Made by a program: the position numbers and the translations under genes. This document shows, piece after piece, positions 57,746-64,000 of a stretch of 64,000 bases of DNA. The stretch covers positions 124,001-188,000 of the forward strand of contig PDHQ01000029.1 of assembly GCA_003339415.1 (NCBI GenBank), in the 5' to 3' direction. Origin of the DNA: Ophiocordyceps camponoti-saundersi (nom. inval.). Its lineage: Eukaryota; Ascomycota; Sordariomycetes; Hypocreales; Ophiocordycipitaceae. Below the pieces are notes generated by a model. That model had not been told where the DNA came from. It ran no database searches and saw only the letters and a list, made by a program, of their open reading frames with translations. Numbering within the stretch: position 1 is the first letter of the stretch; each line of letters opens with the position of its first letter.

Positions 57746-58900
57746 TCTTATAAGGCTAGCATCGTATATAAGGATAATTTCCTTATAGTTCGGCCTTAGA
57801 TTAAGTGGTACTAGGAACTAAGGGTCTAATAGTAGTGCCTTAAGGTCTACTATAGCTTTAGAGTATTCCGCTATCTATTCTTAAGGAGCGTCTTTTTTTA
57901 ATAAGGAGGTTAGTAGTTTAGTAATCTAAGCAAACTAGGGGATTTAGATTCGGTAAAAGCTTATAAGGCCTAGGAAGTATCTAATTTAACGAATTAAGTC
58001 GCAAATAACCTAGCTTTTAAGTTTTTCGACCTTATAGTCGACCGGCTTCCTCTTATAAGAGCTTATTATAAACCCTATAAGTTCTATTAATTCTTAGCAC
58101 TAGCGAGATTTCTTCCCTATAACTATATAGCCTACTAGCTTAATATTAATAAGGACCTTATTAATATTAATAAGGTATTCGTAGATAAAGCGTTAAATAC
58201 TTAGCCTTACTTCCTTATTATTATACGTAGTTTCCGGTCCCCTAATAAGGATATTATCTATAAAAACGTTATAAACTTCTAAAATAAGATTAAATAGTAT
58301 TTACTATATAACCCTTATAAATTAACTTACTAAGTTCGTTACTCCTATTAGTATAGTATATTAGCGGAAGAGACTAATTAGTATTATAAAGGTTATATAA
58401 TCTTAGCTTTTCGGGTCTAAAAGTATTTAATTATACCCTAAAAAGAGGTCTAGGAGTATTAAAACCTTATATATTATAAATTATTTACTAAACTTATTAG
58501 TATAGGGTAGCGGGTTAGCGTCTTATACGGTATAGCTATTAAGTATTATTATAAAGTTAATAAGCTAAACTCCTCTATCTTTCTTAGCTATTACTATATA
58601 GTAATTACGGTAGGAGGCGTAACTAGGTTCTAGAACTTTATACTATACCCTATTTTTAAGAAGTTTAACTACTTATAGGAGTATCGCTTTAAGGATATTA
58701 ACCGGCTTCGCCTACTAAGCCTTATAGTTAATAACTTTAAACGTAATAGGAGGCGCGACTAATTAATCTACTTATCCTCTTTTACTATAGTCCTAAGCTA
58801 AGGTAGCTTCCCTATTAATAAGTATAGCGTATAGTATAGCTTATTTATTATTAGATAGTATTATAGTTATTTATTCTTATATATTAACTAATTAATTAGG
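57746..58900 (-). pseudogene. Ty3/Gypsy reverse transcriptase and RNase H start, remnant
   Basis: Minus strand, with stops read as the expected Gln/Trp: SLLDLFLGYNQILLDPKSQD (RT motif A, usually LLD.FSGYDQ), LFRQYTILIGVTNLVSQFIR (motif B), VFIDNILIRGPETTYNN (motif C, normally F-D-D; the second Asp is Asn), RFIYEYLINIDKVL, then RYFLGLISFYRIQIPQFAQI (connection, FLG..NYYR.WI..FA), LLKKDAP, and IYDASLI (first RNase H motif) at 57,751-57,775. RNase H stops there. Confidence 0.88.
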
Positions 58901-59779
58901 GGTTAGTTTATAACTTTTCGTAATTTTAGAGAATTTGCCGGTAATATCTTTATTAAATAGCTTATTACTATAGACGTCCTTTTTAATTATACTCTATTTC
59001 CTAGCTTTCTAGCTAAAATCACCTTTTAGGATAGATCTATCTAGGCGGATATTATTACGAGGTACCTTCTTATTAGCCTTCCTTTTATATATCGTATTTA
59101 TAAAAGCCGTTAACTAAAGGCGCGCTTTATTATCGTTAGCTTCCTCTTATTAGATAACTAAGAGTATTTAAGCGGCTTTAGCTTTCGTTTTAGTATCTCC
59201 TTTCTCTCTTAGTAGGTCTAAGATATTAGATAACGCCTTAGTTAATAAAGGTAGCACCGTAGCGTATTCCCGATTAGTTTATTATTAGTTAATCTCTTCT
59301 AAGTTTTAGTTAGTAATACCTTATTATCTATTAGCTTACGTAACTATTTAATTACCTTCTTTATCTTATTTATTTTTATTTAAGAGAAAGAAAACTAACT
59401 CTTTTTCTTAGCAGATTATTATCCCCTTAGGTGCCGACCCCTTTTCCTCCCCCTTCCCCGTAAGAAGGGGCCCTAATCCCTATTAGGGAAAGTTATTACT
59501 ATACCTAATAGCTAAAGTAATAATATTAATAAAAGCTAAGTTAGGAAATAAGATAGGCTATTTATTATCCTATATAAGTAGTCCTACTACTAGGGTAATA
59601 ATTCGGGTTAAACTAAAAATATATCGAGTATAAAGATCCCTAGTTTTTATATAATAATTAAATATTAGCCGGGTAAGGCGGATAAATAGTATACCTAGGA
59701 TAAAGGGAATAAGTATATCGTCGTAGTAGATAAAGATTTAGATAAGTATATAGATAAGTCCTATAAAGATAATAGTATC

Positions 59780-59930
59780 TAAGATAGCTACTAGCTAAGT
59801 TAATTTCTTATTAAAAGATATCGTATTAACGGAGATAGGGCGGTATTCGAGGTTAAATTCGCAGGCGTACTAGGAGGTAATAATATTTATCTCGGCCCCT
59901 ATATTAAGGAATACTAATATAAGGGTAGTA
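59780..59930 (-). pseudogene. Retroviral-type aspartic protease remnant
   Basis: The minus strand reads VFLNIGAEINIITS at 59,873-59,914, followed by YACEFNLEYRPIS. This matches the Gypsy protease pattern L-D-S/T-G-A-E-I-N-(I/F)-(I/V)-S, with the catalytic Asp changed to Asn as expected from RIP. It lies upstream (on the minus strand) of the RT remnant, in the normal gag-PR-RT order. Confidence 0.75.
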
Positions 59931-61149
59931 TTAATACCCCTAACGCGGACCTATATACGAGGGAGGTCTTATATTATCTTCGGTATATCGAAGGACGAGA
60001 TATATATATAAATACTAAGGGATTTAGGTATAGATATCGGAGGAAACTTAAGGTTCCTAGGGACGAAAATTTCCGGGTTTAGGATATAGTTTTCTCTATT
60101 TTCTTCGTAAGTAATCTTCTTAAAAGTATAATAATTAAATAGTTTTACGAGAATACGGTTACTTTCTAAGATAATAAGGTTTATATTTAGCCTAGCGTAA
60201 ATATCGTTAAAGAAAGATATAAAGCTATTATTAAAAAGGTAATTTATATATTTAGGAATTATAACGGTATTAATAGTACTAGAGCTAGCCTAATTAGCTA
60301 GGGGCTAATTAACTAGTTTCTTAATAAAAACTTCCTTAAATTTAAAAGTCTTATAGTTAAGGTATTTTACCTTATTAGCTAATATTTAAGAGATTTTAAT
60401 ACTAAGTTCTAGGTTTATCGTAATTAAGTTTATTAACCTAATAGAAACCTTCTTTCCGATAATCTTATCTATAATTAGGTTTATAATCTTATTATATCTA
60501 TCGGTAACTTTCACCTTAGGGCGTAAGTAAGTAATAGCTAAGAGGGCTTTATTTTAGATTTTCTTTTACTTAGTAATAGCTTTTTTTTATTACGTAACTT
60601 CCTAAGTATAAGTAGTCGGAGTCGGTTAACTAATAGATCGTAAAGTGCTAAAAGGGGAAGGGGTTTATAAGACCCTATCCTCGGTCGGGCTCTCTTTAAC
60701 CCTTAAGCGCTTAAGTTTATAAGCGTTAACTATAGCTTAGATAAAGTTAACCCTAACTATTTAATCTAATAGCGCCGTATCCCGTTATATAATAATAAGA
60801 GATATAATAAGCGCTAGGGTTTTATTTTTAAGTAGTGCTAGGAGGGTCTATCGCGTTATATTATTATAATTTATAAAAGATAAGATTATCTTTTATTCCT
60901 TTTTATTAGGAGATTAATTATAGTTATTAATAGTAAGGCTTTTAACTTTTAGGATTAAGTCCGATATAAAGGATCCTAGCTAGTTCTTAACTTAGTATAT
61001 TAGAAAGCGTCTAATATAGCTTCTTACTCTAATAAATTTATATAGAAAGCTTAGTAGCATAGCAACGTAGAAAGTATATAATCTAAGAAAAAGCTCTCTA
61101 GTCCTTAGGTCGTAACGAGCAAAGCCTAATTCCTTATTATAAGTTACTA

Positions 61150-61196
61150 GGGGGTAGTTATTAGCGTAGTAAGTAGGTTTATTATAATAATAGCAC
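61150..61196 (-). pseudogene. Gag CCHC zinc-knuckle remnant
   Basis: The minus strand reads CYYYNKPTYYANNYP. A retroviral gag knuckle C-x2-C-x4-H-x4-C fits exactly if the tyrosine codons at positions 4, 9 and 14 were Cys, His and Cys (TGY or CAY changed to TAY). The spacing is exact and the change is the RIP type. Confidence 0.65.
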
Positions 61197-62921
61197 CTAT
61201 AACTCTTTTTGCCTAAGATTATATTAATATTTAATTTATTACTAGATTTATTAGTCCCCTACGTTATAACGTTAGTAGTAATAAGGGGTCTGCCCTATTA
61301 AGTCCCGTAAGCTAAGGTATCCTAATTCTTAACCCTATTAGCTAAGCTATAGATATTATCTTATATATTAGCTAAATTAATAAAGAGGGAACTTATCTAT
61401 CTAGCTAAATTATCTATAGTTATACCTTTCGGGTTACCTTACTATCCCTTAGTAACGGTTTTTAAGTAAGTTTTCTTATAAATCCTCTTAGGGGTTATTA
61501 GTCGCTTTTCTTCTAAAAAGAACTTTATAGCTTCTTCCTAGCCTTATCGAAGCTTTTAATTATAAAAGGCTATAGTAAGCTAGTAACGCGAATCTTTAAG
61601 ATAAGGCTTAAGATAGCCTTAAATACTTTTTATAAGCTAGCTATAAGGCATAGCCGTAATATCTTTATAAGTTAAATTATTCCTTCTAAGGAGCCCGACT
61701 TAAACCTTTTTTAATAAAATATTAAAAACGTTACCCGATTCCGTAATAGCGAGTTTATAATTAGTCCTATACTTTTTACGGTAAAGATAGTCGTAAGTTT
61801 AGATCTAATTAGTAACCTATTCTATAATTTCTAGTTTCTTTATATTATAGTTCCTAATCCTTTTATCTAGGGTGCTTTTCTAAGCCGAGTCTAATATGCT
61901 ATAGTATTTAATTATAGTATTCTTAGCTATTTCCTAAGGCTAGTCTTTAGTTAGGATTTTTATATTTATTCTTTCCTTATCGTTAATATAATCTTTAAGC
62001 TATTCGACTATTATAGCGTCTTTAATATTTATATTCTTTATTTCTTTTTTAAAGCGGTTAAGGAATTTAGTTATATTCCGGCTAGTAAATTTCGTAATAA
62101 GTAGTAAGGCTAGCTAGATATTAATAACTTAAGTCTTCTTAGCTATCTCGTTCTTAGGAGTCGTTATCTTATTTTCCGTGCTATTAAGGCTAACCGAACG
62201 AGTGCAATTAAGTAGTTAAGTTAGGTTTTTAGAAGAAAAAAGTATATAAATCTTAGGGGGGTAAGGTAACTAGTCTTATAATAGAATAGTATTTTATAAT
62301 AATAAGGCTATTTTAGAAAAAAAGGAGACGAAAATAATACTTCTTAGATAACGATATAAGATATAAGCCTAAGAGTAGATAAGGAATAGGAGTATTAGGA
62401 CGCTAAAGTAGAAAAGCTCGTAAAGGATAAGGATAAGCTAAAAAGGCATATATAAAATTAAACCGCTTAAAAAAACCGTCTATAAGCCGCCGATATTATA
62501 TTATAATAATAATCGACTATTAATTAAATAGTTATAGTTATCTAATATCCCGGATTTCTTTTCCGAGGGGGTAACGTTTCTAAAAATAAGTTAGTAAAAT
62601 AAGATCGTAGTTCTTATCTACGGTTTAAACTTAATTTAGCTATTATTTTTCTTATCTAATATAGGGGTATTACCTTATAAGCGGTCTCTACGCTAATTAA
62701 TCGTATTAAACGTCCTTTACTTTTTTGCCGACCCCCGCTTTAGTTATAACTTCGTAAGTAACTAGCTTACGTCCGAGAACGGAGCCCCTTTTACCGGTGC
62801 CGAGGATATAACTTATCCTTTAACCCTCTAATTAGTTCGTTATAATTTATAAGGGGTAGCTATTATCTTAATATTACCTCTTTTAGTTATCAAGCCTAAT
62901 AGATTATACCTTAGAGATTAG

Positions 62922-63542
62922 TTTTAGCGGGGGAAGAAGGGCACCTTAAGCGAGTATAGCAGATACCTAAGGGGCGTAACTTCTTAGGTAACTAGAGTCT
63001 TTAACTAATATAAGGGGGGATCTCTAACTATAAGGGGAGGCGCTAGATATAATTCTTTATAAGGGAAAATAATAGGAAGTCGATTTCCCTTATAAAGATA
63101 AGAGTAGTAAGGGGGAAGAACTCGGGGACTATTTAATTAATAGTTAAAGACTTTAAAATAAGTATTTAAATTAGTAATTTAGGGTATAAAAGTATAAGGT
63201 TTAAAATAAAGTTATAATTCTATTTAGTAGAGTTTTTACTATAAGTCCTCTCTACGACTTAATTTACGATATATAACTTTTATAAAAGCTATAAAAATAA
63301 GCTTAAGGGCTAATTCTTACTTAATTCCTTCCTCTTTTCGAGGAAACTAAACCGCGCTATATACTTAGCGATAGCCCCTTATCTCGTTATTATTACCCTT
63401 AATAGTTCTAAAGCGTTAAAGTATCCGAGAACTAAAAGGACTTAAAGGACTATTTAATCGTAACTTATATAAGCCCCTAATAACTTGCTATCCTAGTTTA
63501 GCGTTATTTTTCTTTAAGGTGTGTCTTTCACCGCCGCTAAAC
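62922..63542 (-). repeat. Gypsy-family LTR, copy C (5' LTR of the inner element)
   Basis: A 621-bp unit identical in layout to copies A and B. The gag side (left) begins with a segment that would hold the primer-binding site; no specific tRNA match is recognisable. The right flank is the RNase H end of the outer copy. Confidence 0.85.
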
Positions 63543-64000
63543 TATCTTCGTTATTTTTCTTTCTTAATAACTAAATAGGGGTACCGTTTAAGCCTTATCG
63601 GTTTTTTCTAAAGTTTGTCGTTCGCTATTATAAAGGTTAGAGCTAATATTTTAAATTTTTAGAACGCTTAGGCTTTTATATACGGGGGCCTTTCTATTCG
63701 TTTTAAGAAAGTAATAATTTAACTATACTTATTAGAAAGTATTTAATTAAAGGATTAAATAACTACTACGTTAAGGTATAAGTTTATAAAGTCTTCTAAA
63801 TCTCTATCTTTTTCTTATTTAAAGAGGTTAATATCTATAATTAGTTTTCTAGATAAGGCGTCTATAATAAGATTCTTATTTTTAGTAATATAATATATAG
63901 TAAAATCGAATAAGAAAATATAGCTAACTTATTTAGTAACTATAGCTTTAAGGATATTTTTAAAGGATCTTTTAAGCTAGTTAACTAAAACTTATACGTC
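63543..64000 (-). pseudogene. Ty3/Gypsy RNase H remnant (outer element), runs off the window
   Basis: The minus strand gives VSYIFLFDFTIYYITKNKNL then IIDALSRKL (63,840-63,935), matching the end of Gypsy RNase H (LS.YDF.I.YRPGK.N..ADALSRR). Sequence further left on the minus strand would lead into integrase, which is found instead at 52,963 and below, on the other side of the inner element. Confidence 0.8.

Larger units (their letters stand above)
52964..63542 (-). mobile_element. Inner Ty3/Gypsy LTR retrotransposon copy, RIP-inactivated, RNase H/integrase deleted
   Basis: Bounded by LTR copies B and C in direct orientation, 10.6 kb. On the minus strand, from right to left: 5' LTR, gag with a zinc-knuckle remnant, protease, reverse transcriptase, the first RNase H motif, then an abrupt junction at 57,745 into the X region and 3' LTR. 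The rest of RNase H and all of integrase are missing, whereas the outer copy has integrase directly before X; an internal deletion explains both. It interrupts the outer Gypsy copy between the RNase H end (63,6xx) and integrase (52,9xx). A clean target duplication is not visible, perhaps because of RIP. Confidence 0.78.
40490..64000. other. RIP-mutated, AT-rich transposon block
   Basis: From about 40.5 kb to the window end the sequence becomes AT-rich and almost free of CA and TG dinucleotides, while CG and TA are common. This is the product of C-to-T change at CpA on both strands, i.e. repeat-induced point mutation in filamentous ascomycetes. Stops in the readable frames are nearly all TAA/TAG where family sequence expects Gln or Trp, and catalytic Asp/Glu codons are changed to Asn/Lys. 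No open gene is seen. Stretches I cannot assign to a family are 41,111-43,290, 43,800-44,320 and the two X regions noted with the Gypsy copies. Confidence 0.92.

Noticed and set aside
1..64000. CRISPR arrays, bacterial operons, telomere repeats, rRNA or tRNA genes
   Set aside because: None was seen on either strand; the repeats present are microsatellites and transposons of a fungal chromosome.

Overview
This is a filamentous ascomycete window. The genes have short introns of about 50-110 bp with GT(A/G)NGT donors, CTNAC branch points and AG acceptors, pyrimidine-rich leaders, and fungal gene families: a BYS1 antigen, a CRH transglycosylase, methylcitrate-cycle enzymes, a fungal Rho3 and a DUF3632 protein. 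The protein sequences feel like Sordariomycetes, perhaps Hypocreales, but that is inference. All exon joins were worked out by hand from splice signals and reading phase.

Layout, left to right. (1) 0-6.3 kb: two leftward genes for small predicted secreted proteins, an acetoacetate-decarboxylase-like gene and a BYS1-domain secreted protein. (2) 8.2-21.3 kb: a gene-dense block with a CRH cell-wall transglycosylase, then a head-to-head pair of 2-methylcitrate synthase and 2-methylisocitrate lyase (mitochondrial propionyl-CoA disposal) sharing a 277-bp promoter, an SDR oxidoreductase, a glutamine-synthetase-like protein and an otubain-type deubiquitinase. (3) 21.3-27 kb: a gene-free stretch with microsatellites, a long poly-C tract ending in a 10-N gap, and an apparently young 434-bp MITE with perfect 70-bp inverted repeats and a 9-bp target duplication. 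(4) 27-39 kb: COP9 signalosome subunit 2, a DUF3632 protein, a TA-flanked 215-bp MITE, mitochondrial ribosomal protein uS14m (a small three-exon gene that is easy to miss), splicing factor CWC25, Rho3 GTPase, and a 70-residue candidate secreted peptide made of a tandem repeat.

(5) From about 40.5 kb to the end the base composition changes abruptly. The sequence becomes AT-rich and almost free of CA and TG dinucleotides while keeping CG, the mark of repeat-induced point mutation (RIP). No intact gene is visible there. Reading through the RIP stops shows a Tc1/mariner transposase remnant, a Ty1/Copia element (RT and RNase H) split by a 1.8-kb insertion, and a large Ty3/Gypsy family with 621-bp LTRs at three places. 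The best reading is a nest: a Gypsy copy (47.1 kb to beyond the window) sits in the Copia element, and a second Gypsy copy (52,964-63,542) sits inside the first. The inner copy has lost most of RNase H and its integrase. Both share a ~4.16-kb region of unknown content between integrase and 3' LTR. The remnants lie on the minus strand.

The gene-bearing part reads as ordinary core-genome housekeeping plus a few secreted proteins. The distal 23.5 kb is a silenced transposon graveyard, possibly subtelomeric or pericentromeric, though no telomere repeat is visible.
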